NCBI GenBank assembly: GCA_021151835.1
Contig: JAGKWO010000035.1
Span: 50,009 to 114,008, forward strand
DNA from: Gammaproteobacteria bacterium
GTDB lineage: Bacteria; Pseudomonadota; Gammaproteobacteria; Pseudomonadales; Cellvibrionaceae
Direction: 5' to 3'
Length of the DNA: 64,000 nucleotides
Shown here piece by piece: positions 36,255 to 45,109 of the stretch; positions within the stretch are counted from its first letter, which is position 1, and every line of letters begins with the position of its first letter. A program made the position numbers and the translations under genes. The notes under the pieces are model-generated. The model made no database searches. It was not told the DNA's origin and saw nothing but the letters and a program-made list of their open reading frames with translations.

Positions 36255-36866
36255 ATGAAATCATTCGTATTTATCGCTGTTGCCAGTCTGGTCGCGGCGA
36301 GCAGCATGGCCCAAGTTAAAGTGGACATGAAAGCCGGGCTTTGGCAAAACGCCATCAAATTTGAAGGCGGTGCCCAGGGGCAATTCGCGGCGCTGCAGCA
36401 AGACCAGGCGGATAGCATTCTTGGCAGCATGCAGGAGCAAAAAAAAAATATGCCGCCTGAGCAACGCAAAATGATGGAAGAGGCACTGGCACAGAGCAAG
36501 GCCCAGGCGGGGCAGCAACAGGAATATAAAAGTGATCGACTGACACTCAGCAAAGAGGGTGTGGTTACCAAAGATTGCATCACCCAGGCGGAAATCGATA
36601 AAGGCTGGGTGCCAGATTCTGAAGACGGGTGTAAATCTACCATCACCGCTGTAGGTAAAAATAAATTCAAACTCCATCAGGCGTGTGAAGGTGAAGGCGC
36701 CTCGTCGATGGATGCGGAAGTGGAATTTTCATCGCCAACCGCATTCAGCGGCAAAGGCACAGCGGTGCAACATTTCAATGGCAAGGCCTACACCATGCCG
36801 GTAACGCTGGAAGGGAAGTGGCTGGCAAGCGACTGTGGTGCCATAGAACCCCGTACAAACCAATAA
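36255..36866 (+). CDS. DUF3617-type exported protein
   Basis: A 203-residue protein with a signal peptide (MKSFVFIAVASLVAASSMAQ). The mature part begins VKVDMKAGLWQNAIKFEG, the DUF3617 opening (PGLWE-type). A Gln/Met-rich helical insert follows (QDQADSILGSMQEQKKNMPPEQRKMMEEALAQSKAQAG). The C-terminal half has paired cysteines (DCITQAEIDKG, DGCKS) expected to form disulfides. Function is unknown; periplasmic location is likely. GGGAGAATC lies upstream of the ATG. Confidence 0.85.
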   Translation: MKSFVFIAVASLVAASSMAQVKVDMKAGLWQNAIKFEGGAQGQFAALQQDQADSILGSMQEQKKNMPPEQRKMMEEALAQSKAQAGQQQEYKSDRLTLSKEGVVTKDCITQAEIDKGWVPDSEDGCKSTITAVGKNKFKLHQACEGEGASSMDAEVEFSSPTAFSGKGTAVQHFNGKAYTMPVTLEGKWLASDCGAIEPRTNQ

Positions 36867-37039
36867 TTTGTTGCCCGCGTTTGGATGATGCGGGCGCTAT
36901 TATCGTTGGAGCGCTTTCAAAGCCTCGCCTTGATGGGAGTTGGCGAGTAAACTGTCGCGCTTTTCTTCAGGTGTGAAGACCGCTCTATACACAGCTTCCT
37001 CGCGGGATTTGCCCGCGTTATCCGGGATATTGCCAACTC

Positions 37040-39394
37040 ATGACCAAACGCCGTTCTACCACCCGCCGCGCCAAACCTGCCAGCTCTTCTTCTGCAGCAC
37101 CTCGTCGTGGTTGGGCGTTAGCGCGTATCTGGATACTGTATGGGTTGCTGTTAATCATTACCTTGATGGGAATCTGGACGCTCTACCTGAATTCGGTGGT
37201 GCGCGAAAAATTCGAAGGCAAAAAATGGGCATTGCCCGCGCGGGTTTATGCACGCCCGCTGGAGTTGTACGAGGGGTTGTCATTAACACCTGCATTGTTT
37301 GAACAGGAATTACGGGCGCTGGGGTATCGCTTTGAGGGCGATGTTAAATCGCCCGGCCATGTGCTTAAAAAAGTGACGGCGTCATCCAGTGAAGTGACTT
37401 ATCACATCCACAGCCGTGGTTTCGCGTTTTGGGATAAAACCGAACCCGCACGTACATTTATGCTGCGTGTGGCCAATGGTTCGGTGCAAGGATTGATCGA
37501 TCTGGCCGGCGCTGATTTACCGCTGGTACGCCTGGAACCGGAAGAGATCGGCGGTTTTTATCCGGCCGATAAAGAAGATCGCTTGCTGGTTCGGCTGGCA
37601 GATTTGCCGCCGCTGTTAGGTGAAACCTTATTAGCGGTGGAAGATAAACATTTTCTGGAGCACCACGGTGTATCGCCGCTTGCGATCATTCGCGCCGCCT
37701 GGGTGAACGTAACCCACGGTGATGTGGTGCAGGGTGGCAGTACGATTACCCAGCAGCTGGTGAAAAATTTTTACCTCACCAACGAGCAAAGTTTGCTGCG
37801 CCGTAAAATTCCGGAAGCGATTATGGCGGTGTTGCTGGAAGTCCATTACAGCAAAGCGGAAATCCTGGAAACCTACATCAACGAAATTTTCCTCGGCCAA
37901 AGTGGCCCGCGTGCGATTCACGGTTTTGCCCTCGCATCGCAGCATTATTTCCGCCAACCGCTACAGGAATTAAAACCCCATGACCTCGCCTTGTTGATTG
38001 GCCTGGTAAAAGGCGCTTCCTATTACAACCCCTGGAAAAATCCCGAGCGTGCCAAAGAACGCAGAAATGTGGTGTTGGCTGTGATGCATCAGGAAGGTTT
38101 AATTGATGACCAGCAATTAAAAATCAGCCAGGCTGCACCGCTGGGGGTAGTCCCGCCGAGTGAAGCGAGTTCGACCACTTACCCGGCCTTTATGGATCTG
38201 GTAAAGCGCCAGCTCAAAGAGGATTACAAGGAAGATGATTTGCGCAGCGAAGGCTTGCGCATTTTTACCACCCTCTCACCGATGGTCCAGCGTCAGGCGG
38301 AGAACTCGCTGAAACTGCGCACCGCACAATTGGAAAAGCAATACAAAACCAAGGATGTGCAAGGCGGTATGGTGGTGACCTCCGTTGGCGGTGGCGAAAT
38401 CCTTGCGCTGGTTGGCGATACTAACCCGCGCTTCGCCGGTTTGAATCGCGCGCTCGATGCTAAGCGCCAGATCGGCTCGCTGATGAAGCCCTTCGTTTAT
38501 TTAACGGCGCTGGAAAACCCGCACAAATACAATCTCGGCACCGTTATCAGCGATGCGCCGGTGAGTTACAAATCTGGCGGCAAATGGTGGGCGCCGCAAA
38601 ACGCCGATAAAAAAGATCACGGCGATATTTCCTTCTACAAAGGCCTCGCCTATTCCTACAACCAATCTACCGCGCGTTTGGGGATGACTATTGGTTTGGA
38701 CGCTGTTGCCAAAACAGTGAAGCGGGCCGGATTCAAAGGTGATGTGCCGGAGCTGCCGGCAATGTTGCTGGGCTCGGTGGAGATGTCGCCGCTGGAAGTA
38801 GCGGGGATTTATCACACGTTGGCCGCCGAAGGTGTTTACACCCCGTTACATGGAATCCGCGAAGTGCTCACTGCCGATGGCAAACCGCTCAAGCGTTATC
38901 CATTGGAGCTGGAGCAACGCTTCGCCCCCGAAACAACGTTCCAGTTGCAGTATGCGATGCAGCGTACCTTGCGCGAGGGCACCGGCCGCAGCGCCTATAA
39001 CCAGATTTCCTCGACTATCGACCTCGCCGGAAAAACCGGCACCACGAATGATCAGCGCGATAGCTGGTTTGCCGGTTTCAGCGGCGAGCACCTGGCAGTG
39101 GTGTGGTTGGGGCGCGACGACAATGGCCAGACGCCATTGAGCGGTGCGGGCGGCGCCTTGCAAGTCTGGGCTGATTTTATGAAGCAATTACCGACGCGCA
39201 GCCTGGAGCAGGAACCGCCACCGGGTGTGAGCTTCGACTGGATCGATAGCGCAACCGGCAAGCTCGGCGCTGAAACCTGTGAAGGTTCTATCTGGCTGCC
39301 GTTGCGCGATGATGCGCGCCCGCAGGAAAGCGCGGATTGCAATATCGCCGGTGCCAATCCCATCAAGAACTTCTGGCAAAAGCTGGTCAACTGA
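37040..39394 (+). CDS. mrcB: Penicillin-binding protein 1B (bifunctional peptidoglycan synthase)
   Basis: A 784-residue class A PBP. The basic N-terminal cytoplasmic tail has KRRSTTRRAKPASSSS. One membrane helix spans about residues 33-53. A UB2H-like domain follows (YEGLSLTPALFEQELRALGYRF). The GT51 glycosyltransferase has E201 in LAVEDKHFLEHHG and the QGGSTITQQLVKN block. The transpeptidase has serine S480 in QIGSLMKPFVY, then YNQSTARLG as the SxN-equivalent region, and K665 in GKTGTTNDQRDSWFAGF. It polymerises and cross-links peptidoglycan. LpoB was not found nearby. Confidence 0.97.
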   Translation: MTKRRSTTRRAKPASSSSAAPRRGWALARIWILYGLLLIITLMGIWTLYLNSVVREKFEGKKWALPARVYARPLELYEGLSLTPALFEQELRALGYRFEGDVKSPGHVLKKVTASSSEVTYHIHSRGFAFWDKTEPARTFMLRVANGSVQGLIDLAGADLPLVRLEPEEIGGFYPADKEDRLLVRLADLPPLLGETLLAVEDKHFLEHHGVSPLAIIRAAWVNVTHGDVVQGGSTITQQLVKNFYLTNEQSLLRRKIPEAIMAVLLEVHYSKAEILETYINEIFLGQSGPRAIHGFALASQHYFRQPLQELKPHDLALLIGLVKGASYYNPWKNPERAKERRNVVLAVMHQEGLIDDQQLKISQAAPLGVVPPSEASSTTYPAFMDLVKRQLKEDYKEDDLRSEGLRIFTTLSPMVQRQAENSLKLRTAQLEKQYKTKDVQGGMVVTSVGGGEILALVGDTNPRFAGLNRALDAKRQIGSLMKPFVYLTALENPHKYNLGTVISDAPVSYKSGGKWWAPQNADKKDHGDISFYKGLAYSYNQSTARLGMTIGLDAVAKTVKRAGFKGDVPELPAMLLGSVEMSPLEVAGIYHTLAAEGVYTPLHGIREVLTADGKPLKRYPLELEQRFAPETTFQLQYAMQRTLREGTGRSAYNQISSTIDLAGKTGTTNDQRDSWFAGFSGEHLAVVWLGRDDNGQTPLSGAGGALQVWADFMKQLPTRSLEQEPPPGVSFDWIDSATGKLGAETCEGSIWLPLRDDARPQESADCNIAGANPIKNFWQKLVN

Positions 39395-39531
39395 CCGGCT
39401 TTTGTTGCCGCCAAAAATAATCCTCTCCACTGAATCCAGCACTCGCTAGACTGTGTCCTAGTTTGTGAGTTGGGGCAATTTCGATTGAAACCTTTGCAAT
39501 CCTGCCCGGATTTTCCTGAGAGGCTTTTCCC

Positions 39532-40353
39532 ATGACCTTATCTTCGACCCTGTCGCACCGCCTGTGCTGGGCCTTTGGGCTGACCATAGCCAGTGTGATT
39601 TTTGTCCCCGCTATGGCGGCTGAACTGGAGGGGACTACCGTCCAGGTTGATACCTCTTCCACCGTTGATGTGCAACTCAACGTCGATGTTCCGGTAGCGC
39701 CGCCACCGCCTGATGTGGTTGCGCCGGAGATCGCCCCGCCGCCGCCCGCTAGTGACGAACATGCGCATTGGTCGCATGAGCAGGAAGCGCAGGTGCGGGA
39801 AGCGGAAGCGCGGGCGCGCGAAGTGGAACGGCAAGTGCGCGACCAGCAACAGAATTGGCAACGCGATCTGGAAAAGAACCTGAGCCAGGCATTTGGCGGT
39901 AATAAAGAAAACAAAGACGACGATGATGAGGGCTCGGTAATGGAAGCGTTGATGGTGATGTTTATTGTATTCGCCGGAATTATGTTCCTCTGTTCGCCAT
40001 TGATCCTGGTCGGGTTTTACCTGGTGTTGCGCTACAAGGCGCGGGTTCGCCGGCAGCAGGTACTCAATAGCAACATCGATAAATTACTCGCGGCCGGCAG
40101 GGATATTCCGGTGGAAATCCTGCGCGGCGATGAGCCCCGGGGCGCCAATGAGCACGGCAACCTCGCGCGGGGGATTCGCAATATCTGTCTCGGTATTGGC
40201 CTGTTAATTTTCCTCACGGTGTTGGTGGGTTTTGATATCGGGGCGGTTGGTTTCATCCTGATTGCGATTGGGTGCTCACAAACCCTGGTGTGGTATCTGA
40301 ACAAACCCAACACCGGCTCGCACACGGAACAACAGGCTGGGCAACAGGACTAA
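39532..40353 (+). CDS. Signal-peptide membrane protein with coiled coil, upstream of the ECF sigma gene (DUF6249-like)
   Basis: A 273-residue protein. A signal peptide (ASVIFVPAMAA) is followed by a Pro-rich segment (VPVAPPPPDVVAPEIAPPPP). A charged coiled coil follows at about 80-125 (EQEAQVREAEARAREVERQVRDQQQNW). The C-terminal half holds three to four membrane helices (ALMVMFIVFAGIMFLCSPLILVGFYLVL, NICLGIGLLIFLTVLVGF, AVGFILIAIGCSQTLVWYL). It ends 5 bp before the sigma factor gene, so it is probably in its operon. It might be a sensor, but no known anti-sigma motif is seen. Confidence 0.75.
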   Translation: MTLSSTLSHRLCWAFGLTIASVIFVPAMAAELEGTTVQVDTSSTVDVQLNVDVPVAPPPPDVVAPEIAPPPPASDEHAHWSHEQEAQVREAEARAREVERQVRDQQQNWQRDLEKNLSQAFGGNKENKDDDDEGSVMEALMVMFIVFAGIMFLCSPLILVGFYLVLRYKARVRRQQVLNSNIDKLLAAGRDIPVEILRGDEPRGANEHGNLARGIRNICLGIGLLIFLTVLVGFDIGAVGFILIAIGCSQTLVWYLNKPNTGSHTEQQAGQQD

Positions 40354-40358
40354 TACGC

Positions 40359-40910
40359 ATGTCAGTTCCCGATCAGGAATTGATTGCGCGGGTGGTTAAC
40401 CGTAAAGACCAGCATGCCTTCGCGCAGCTGGTCTTGCGCTACCAGTCGCAGTTGCGCACCTGGGCGCGGCGACTGTGCAACGGCGACACCCATCTCGCGG
40501 ACGATCTGGCGCAGGAGACCTTCATGAAGGCTTATGCGGCGCTGGGCGCGTTTCGTGCGGAATCCAAATTCTCGACCTGGCTGTATCGCATCGCTTTCAA
40601 TATCGCCGCCAACCGCTGGCGCGCCAAAAAAATTGAATGGTGTGAGCTGGATGAGAACGAGGAGGTGGAAGCTGACCAATGTGCTTTGCAACAATTCCAT
40701 GCCCGAAAAGATGTTGAGGCCGCCATGCAAACCCTGAGTGCCGGGCAGCAGCTCGCCATTCGGCTATGCTACGAAGACGGCTTTTCTCATGAAGAAGCGG
40801 CGACTATTATGGGGATTCCATTGGGAACCGTAAAAACCCATATCAATCGCGGTAAACAAAAGCTACAAACCTTGCTCTCCTCCTGGCAAGACGCACTCCC
40901 CGAGGGATAA
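40359..40910 (+). CDS. ECF-type RNA polymerase sigma factor
   Basis: A 183-residue sigma-70 family factor with only regions 2 and 4. Region 2 (DDLAQETFMKAYAALGAFRAESKFSTWLYRIAFNIAANRWR, about 45-90) binds core enzyme and the -10. Region 4 (GFSHEEAATIMGIPLGTVKTHINRGKQKL, about 145-175) binds the -35. The ATG at 40359 is taken although the frame starts earlier, at 40272, inside the previous gene. It lies 5 bp after that gene and is followed by a 26-codon ORF and a two-TM protein that may be its anti-sigma. The trigger is unknown. Confidence 0.93.
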   Translation: MSVPDQELIARVVNRKDQHAFAQLVLRYQSQLRTWARRLCNGDTHLADDLAQETFMKAYAALGAFRAESKFSTWLYRIAFNIAANRWRAKKIEWCELDENEEVEADQCALQQFHARKDVEAAMQTLSAGQQLAIRLCYEDGFSHEEAATIMGIPLGTVKTHINRGKQKLQTLLSSWQDALPEG

Positions 40911-40915
40911 AAGTA

Positions 40916-40996
40916 ATGGGAAAGATGTCGATGACCAGGAGCCACGTAATGAAATTAATGATGGGCAATGTAAACACGGTAAGAGGTGCTCTATGA
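40916..40996 (+). CDS. Tiny ORF coupling the sigma and the two-TM gene (26 codons)
   Basis: An ATG 5 bp after the sigma stop opens 26 Met- and Arg-rich codons that end in TGA, overlapping the next ATG as ATGA. The arrangement would let ribosomes re-initiate at the two-TM gene. It may be a leader for translational coupling; conservation is untested and the peptide itself may be without function. Confidence 0.35.
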   Translation: MGKMSMTRSHVMKLMMGNVNTVRGAL

Positions 40997-41328
40997 GCGA
41001 TAAATCGTTTGATGATTTCCTCGCGCAGCAATTGCAGCGTAATAACAATTACATTGAAGACGACGGTTTCGCCGCGAATGTCATGGCAAACCTGCCGGTC
41101 AAACAGCGGTTGAATCCCTGGTTGGAGCGGTTGATTTTGGCGGCCCCCGTTACCTTGATTGCGTTGCTAGTGGCCAGCCAGTTGCCTTGGCGCGACCTGG
41201 TTCGCCCGGCTTATGGCTGGTTATTAACCTCTACCGATACCAGCTTGATGCTAGCGGTGGCTAGTGTGATGCTAATGGTGGTGACCGTACCATTGCTCTG
41301 GGTTTTGCGCCGCTCCTCATCGCTTTAA
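40993..41328 (+). CDS. Two-TM small protein, possible anti-sigma partner
   Basis: A 111-residue protein. The first 50 residues are soluble (SDKSFDDFLAQQLQRNNNYIEDDGFAANVMANLPVKQRLNPW), with the FAANVMANLP motif seen in DUF5056-type companions of ECF sigma factors. Two membrane helices follow (LILAAPVTLIALLVASQL and SLMLAVASVMLMVVTVPLLWVL). No zinc anti-sigma HxxxCxxC motif is present. Role as a membrane anti-sigma factor is inferred from its position after the sigma gene. Confidence 0.75.
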   Translation: MSDKSFDDFLAQQLQRNNNYIEDDGFAANVMANLPVKQRLNPWLERLILAAPVTLIALLVASQLPWRDLVRPAYGWLLTSTDTSLMLAVASVMLMVVTVPLLWVLRRSSSL

Positions 41329-41341
41329 CCATCTTGTTAGT

Positions 41342-41385
41342 AAAAAAATTGCCTAATCGCTTTTAGTGATTAGGCAATTTTTTTT
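41342..41385 (+). terminator. Strong terminator after the sigma-factor operon
   Basis: Arms ATTGCCTAATC and GATTAGGCAAT extend into A and T tracts to a 17-bp perfect stem, with a T9 end. It marks the end of the sigma module and may act in both directions. Confidence 0.9.
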
Positions 41386-41584
41386 TATCGCGTTAATTCA
41401 ACTTGAAAAATTCCTTCTCTCGCTTTTGGCAGTAAAACGCTTATGGCGTTTGCGCATTTTATCGTCGGCTGCTATACCCAAATGAATTTAATTGAATGGT
41501 TCTGATTATTTTACGGCTGTGATGATGCTTTCTCGCCTCTGTGGAATTTATTAAATAATCGTGTTCATTTGAGGTTCGCAAATA

Positions 41585-43195
41585 ATGCTCCGCTTGACGA
41601 TTGCAAAAAAACTCATGTTGCTGGTGACAATTGCTTTACTCGGTTTTGTCATTAGCCAGGGGTATTCCCAATGGGTTGAGCGTTTCAATAGCGAGCGCCT
41701 TGCCGAAGTAGAGCGGCGGTTGTATCCCACTTTGGATATGACCACTGTAAATCTGGATTCCCTGTTATTGATGGAACAACAAATTAATAGTTCGGTTACC
41801 ACTGGCGATGAAGCACCGTTGGAACATGCGGAAAAGCACTATCAGGAAATTCGTGCGAACTTGCAAAAATTGTCGGTGCTTAATAAAGCCATGGGCACAC
41901 AGCTGCAAGAAATTGATGGGGTTTTGCAAGATTGGTATACCACAGCAGTTCGCATTGCAAAAAGTTTTATCGGTGGCAATGTGGATTTTGAAAAGGTTGG
42001 TGCAGAAGCGGCAACCAATGCTGAAAAATTAAAAAAACTGCGCAAGATGCTTGCGACAATGAAAGAAAATACGGCGCAGGAATTTACCTCGTCCATTAGA
42101 ACCACTATTGAGTCGTCAAAAAGTGCAGGGCGCATTGCATTGGCCATTGCTGTATGCGTTGTGATTGCATTAGTTGTGCTTAGCTCGGTTATCGGGCGCT
42201 CTATTACATCAAGCATTAACGAAGTCACATCATCATTGAAAGAGATGTCATCAGGTGCGGGTGATTTAACCAAGCGTATTGATTATCCCGGTCATGATGA
42301 AATTCGTTACCTCGTGAAATACTTCAATGCATTTGTCGAAAAACTCCACGGCTCTTTTGCCAATGTCAGCCAGGATGTGGGTGGCCTTGCGCAGGTCGCT
42401 TCGCGCCTTACCAATTCCAGTAGCCAGAATCTCGGGCGTATCAATGAGCAAGCGCGTGCAATTTCTGCAATGCGTACGTCGATTGAAGAATTAATGAAAA
42501 CCGTAAATGAAATCGCTGAATTTGCCGGCCATGCATCATCGCAAGCGCAGGATGCCAGTTCAGCAGCTGCACGTGGTAAAGATACGCTTACCGCCAATGT
42601 AACGACTATCAGTACACTGGCGGAAGAGGTGCGCAGCGCCGCGAATGTAGTGAATCGTTTTGAAGAATTTTCTGCGGATGTCGGGCAATTACTCAACACC
42701 ATTCAAACTGTCGCCGAACAAACCAATTTGCTGGCATTGAATGCGGCGATTGAAGCGGCGCGTGCTGGCGAACACGGACGCGGGTTCGCAGTAGTTGCCG
42801 ATGAAGTGCGCGGGCTTGCGGTGCGCACACGCCAGGCAACGGAAGAAATCCATAAAGTAATCAGCGAACTGCGCGCTGTTTCTGCCAGTGCGGTCACTGC
42901 TATGCAGGGCAGCGTGGAGCGTGCAAATCGCGGCGTTGAAGCAACAGCGGCTTCCGGTGAGGTGCTCAATTCCATTTTGAATAATGTCGAAACCATTAGT
43001 AGCATCAATGAAAAAATAGCTGCTGCAACACAAGAGCAGACCGTAACATTTTCACATGTTTCCGAACATGTAAACGGCATTTACCACAATACCCAGCTGG
43101 TCACCAGTACAACCAATGAGCTGGATGAAATTAGTCGCGATATCAGTCACATCAGCGAAGCATTACGCAAAGTCGCTACACAATTTCGCGTATAA
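41585..43195 (+). CDS. Methyl-accepting chemotaxis protein
   Basis: A 536-residue receptor. TM1 is near residues 9-27 (KLMLLVTIALLGFVISQGYS) and TM2 near 180-205 (IALAIAVCVVIALVVLSSVIG). Between them lies a four-helix periplasmic ligand domain of about 150 residues. A HAMP segment follows (SSINEVTSSLKEMSSGAGDLTKRIDYPG). The conserved signalling hairpin is EQTNLLALNAAIEAARAGEHGRGFAVVADEVRGLA near 378-411. No C-terminal CheR-tethering pentapeptide is seen. The ligand is unknown. It precedes a porin and a PstS-like protein, but with intergenic gaps. Confidence 0.96.
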   Translation: MLRLTIAKKLMLLVTIALLGFVISQGYSQWVERFNSERLAEVERRLYPTLDMTTVNLDSLLLMEQQINSSVTTGDEAPLEHAEKHYQEIRANLQKLSVLNKAMGTQLQEIDGVLQDWYTTAVRIAKSFIGGNVDFEKVGAEAATNAEKLKKLRKMLATMKENTAQEFTSSIRTTIESSKSAGRIALAIAVCVVIALVVLSSVIGRSITSSINEVTSSLKEMSSGAGDLTKRIDYPGHDEIRYLVKYFNAFVEKLHGSFANVSQDVGGLAQVASRLTNSSSQNLGRINEQARAISAMRTSIEELMKTVNEIAEFAGHASSQAQDASSAAARGKDTLTANVTTISTLAEEVRSAANVVNRFEEFSADVGQLLNTIQTVAEQTNLLALNAAIEAARAGEHGRGFAVVADEVRGLAVRTRQATEEIHKVISELRAVSASAVTAMQGSVERANRGVEATAASGEVLNSILNNVETISSINEKIAAATQEQTVTFSHVSEHVNGIYHNTQLVTSTTNELDEISRDISHISEALRKVATQFRV

Positions 43196-43300
43196 ATCGA
43201 AACGCCGGATTTTTATCTTGCCCACTTATCACGTGGACAAGAGGGATTTTTCAAGGAGTTCATGCATGGGAATGTGCGCAACAAGAGGAGTGGTAATGCA

Positions 43301-44524
43301 ATGAAAAAAATCAGCTCGAATCGCAAAAAAAATCACCTGGCTTTGGCAATTACTCTGTTACTGGCAACGCCCCTGGCTGCGGCGGCGGATGTAAATTTCT
43401 CCGGCTTTTTATCGGTGGGCGGAGGCATGGTCGATGATGGGGACGCCGTTGGTTATGGCGGTTATGACGAAGACGATCTTACGTTTGATCGCAACTTGCT
43501 TGGTCTGCAAGTTACCGGCCAGGTGAATGAAAAAGTCACAGCAACCGCACAATTAATTGCACGCAGTAACAATGATTACCAGGTCGATGCCGAATGGGCC
43601 TATTTAAGTTGGCAAGCTAACGACTGGGTAAAAGTTCGCGCCGGCCGGTTGCGCACTCCTTTCTACATGTATTCTGATTTTCTCGATGTGGGTTATTCCT
43701 ACACCTGGATCACTCCGCCGCAAGAAGTGTATTACTTGCCGTTCAATAACGTGGACGGTGTCGATGTATATTTAACCGGCACGCTGGGAATTTTTGATAC
43801 CAGCTTGCAAGCGTATTTCGGTAGCTTCACCGATGAGTTGGTATTTAGCGGAGCCCAGGCTGATGCCGAAACACGTAACCAGATGGGATTGTCCGGCACA
43901 CTCGGCAAGGATTGGTGGACGTTGCGTGCGGCCTATCACCAGGCGGATTTAACGGTCGATGTAACCGGCTCACCCCTGAGTGCGACCACAACCATTGGCA
44001 GTTTCGCCAATACACTGCGCGCGCTGGGCTTTGGCAATAATGCCGACCGTTTGCTCGTGGAAGATGACGATGTCACCTTTACCGAAGTTGGCCTTAATAT
44101 CGATACCGGTCGTTTTGTCGCGGCGGCTGAACATGTGGAGTTCGATCCGGGCGATGCATTGCTATCAAAAAATATTCGTGAATATGTAATGGCCGGGGTG
44201 CGCGCCGGTGATTGGTTATTCCATGTCACCGCATCAAAAGCGAAAGACGAAGTGTCACATCCGGAAGCCGGAATCCCGGCCGGGCAAGCCTTGCCTGTTG
44301 TCGGTAGCACCAACGTGCTGATTGGAACGTTACAAGCGATTGCCCAATCGCAAGTGGTCAAACGCGATGTGCTTACGTTGGGTGTCCGTTGGGATGTCAC
44401 TGCCGGCACTGCGCTGAAATTCCAGTTCGATGATGTCGACAGCCCGGATGTGACGCTGCCAAATGCGACTGTTGTCAGCGGGCAACAGAAAGTATTTTCC
44501 GTTGCAGTCCAGACTGTTTTCTAG
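43301..44524 (+). CDS. Outer membrane porin
   Basis: A 407-residue beta-barrel protein. A signal peptide (LALAITLLLATPLAAAA) ends near residue 29. The mature N-terminus is DVNFSGFLSVGGGMV and the chain ends in aromatic VFSVAVQTVF, a barrel-closing Phe. Alternating hydrophobic strands and Asp-rich loops are clear (WVKVRAGRLRTPFYMYSDFLDVGY). It resembles large-family porins of polyphosphate/anion type only loosely. The start follows AGGAG. It lies 14 bp before the PstS-like gene, so the two are one operon. Confidence 0.88.
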   Translation: MKKISSNRKKNHLALAITLLLATPLAAAADVNFSGFLSVGGGMVDDGDAVGYGGYDEDDLTFDRNLLGLQVTGQVNEKVTATAQLIARSNNDYQVDAEWAYLSWQANDWVKVRAGRLRTPFYMYSDFLDVGYSYTWITPPQEVYYLPFNNVDGVDVYLTGTLGIFDTSLQAYFGSFTDELVFSGAQADAETRNQMGLSGTLGKDWWTLRAAYHQADLTVDVTGSPLSATTTIGSFANTLRALGFGNNADRLLVEDDDVTFTEVGLNIDTGRFVAAAEHVEFDPGDALLSKNIREYVMAGVRAGDWLFHVTASKAKDEVSHPEAGIPAGQALPVVGSTNVLIGTLQAIAQSQVVKRDVLTLGVRWDVTAGTALKFQFDDVDSPDVTLPNATVVSGQQKVFSVAVQTVF

Positions 44525-44538
44525 GGGGAAATGACATC

Positions 44539-44964
44539 ATGAAAAAATTGCTCAATTCCCTCGCGCTGATTTTTTTATTTGCGGCTGCAAACCTGGCGTT
44601 TGCTGAGGTGGCGGTGATTGTCCATCCGTCTGCCGCGTTCAGTTCACTTACGGAAGACGACATATCGCGTATTTTCCTCGGTAAAAGCAAAAGCTTCCCC
44701 GGTGGTGGCCAGGCGGTGCCATTTAATCAGAATGAAGGTTCTGCGGTACGCGATAAATTCAACGAAGCCGTCTGCAAGAAAAACGCGAGCCAATATAAGG
44801 CCTATTGGTCGCAACTGGTATTTACCGGCAAAGGTACCCCACCTAAAGACGTTGGTGATGATGCAGCGGTAAAAGCCCAGGTAGCCGCTAACCCCGGTGC
44901 GATTGGTTATGTCGATGCCAGCGCCGTGGATGCGAGCGTAAAAGTGGTGTTCAAACTGCCGTAA
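44539..44964 (+). CDS. PstS-like phosphate/anion-binding periplasmic protein, single domain
   Basis: A 141-residue exported protein. A signal peptide ends at NLAFA. The mature part matches the N-terminal lobe of PstS-like proteins: VIVHPSAAFSSLTEDDISRIFLGKSKSFPGGG (the helix after LTEDDI is typical) and VAANPGAIGYVDASAVDASVKVVF at the end. At about half the length of PstS it lacks one lobe. The absence of pstCAB nearby means it does not act as a complete transporter here. It may act as a binding partner for the porin or the MCP; that is inference. The two-gene unit ends in a strong terminator. Confidence 0.88.
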   Translation: MKKLLNSLALIFLFAAANLAFAEVAVIVHPSAAFSSLTEDDISRIFLGKSKSFPGGGQAVPFNQNEGSAVRDKFNEAVCKKNASQYKAYWSQLVFTGKGTPPKDVGDDAAVKAQVAANPGAIGYVDASAVDASVKVVFKLP

Positions 44965-44981
44965 TCCAGTAGTTACACCGT

Positions 44982-45010
44982 AAAAGCCCGCGCTCCGCGC
45001 GGGCTTTTTT
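44982..45010 (+). terminator. Terminator after the porin-PstS-like operon
   Basis: AAAAGCCCGCGC and GCGCGGGCTTTT arms close on a three-base loop and end in T6. Confidence 0.9.
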
Positions 45011-45109
45011 ATCGCCAATAAAAATCCCTGCTACCGCCCCAACTAGGCTAAAATGCGCGCCTTTCAACGAGTTAGCCCTTTTCCATCGTACAGCCCAGAG
45101 AATATATCC

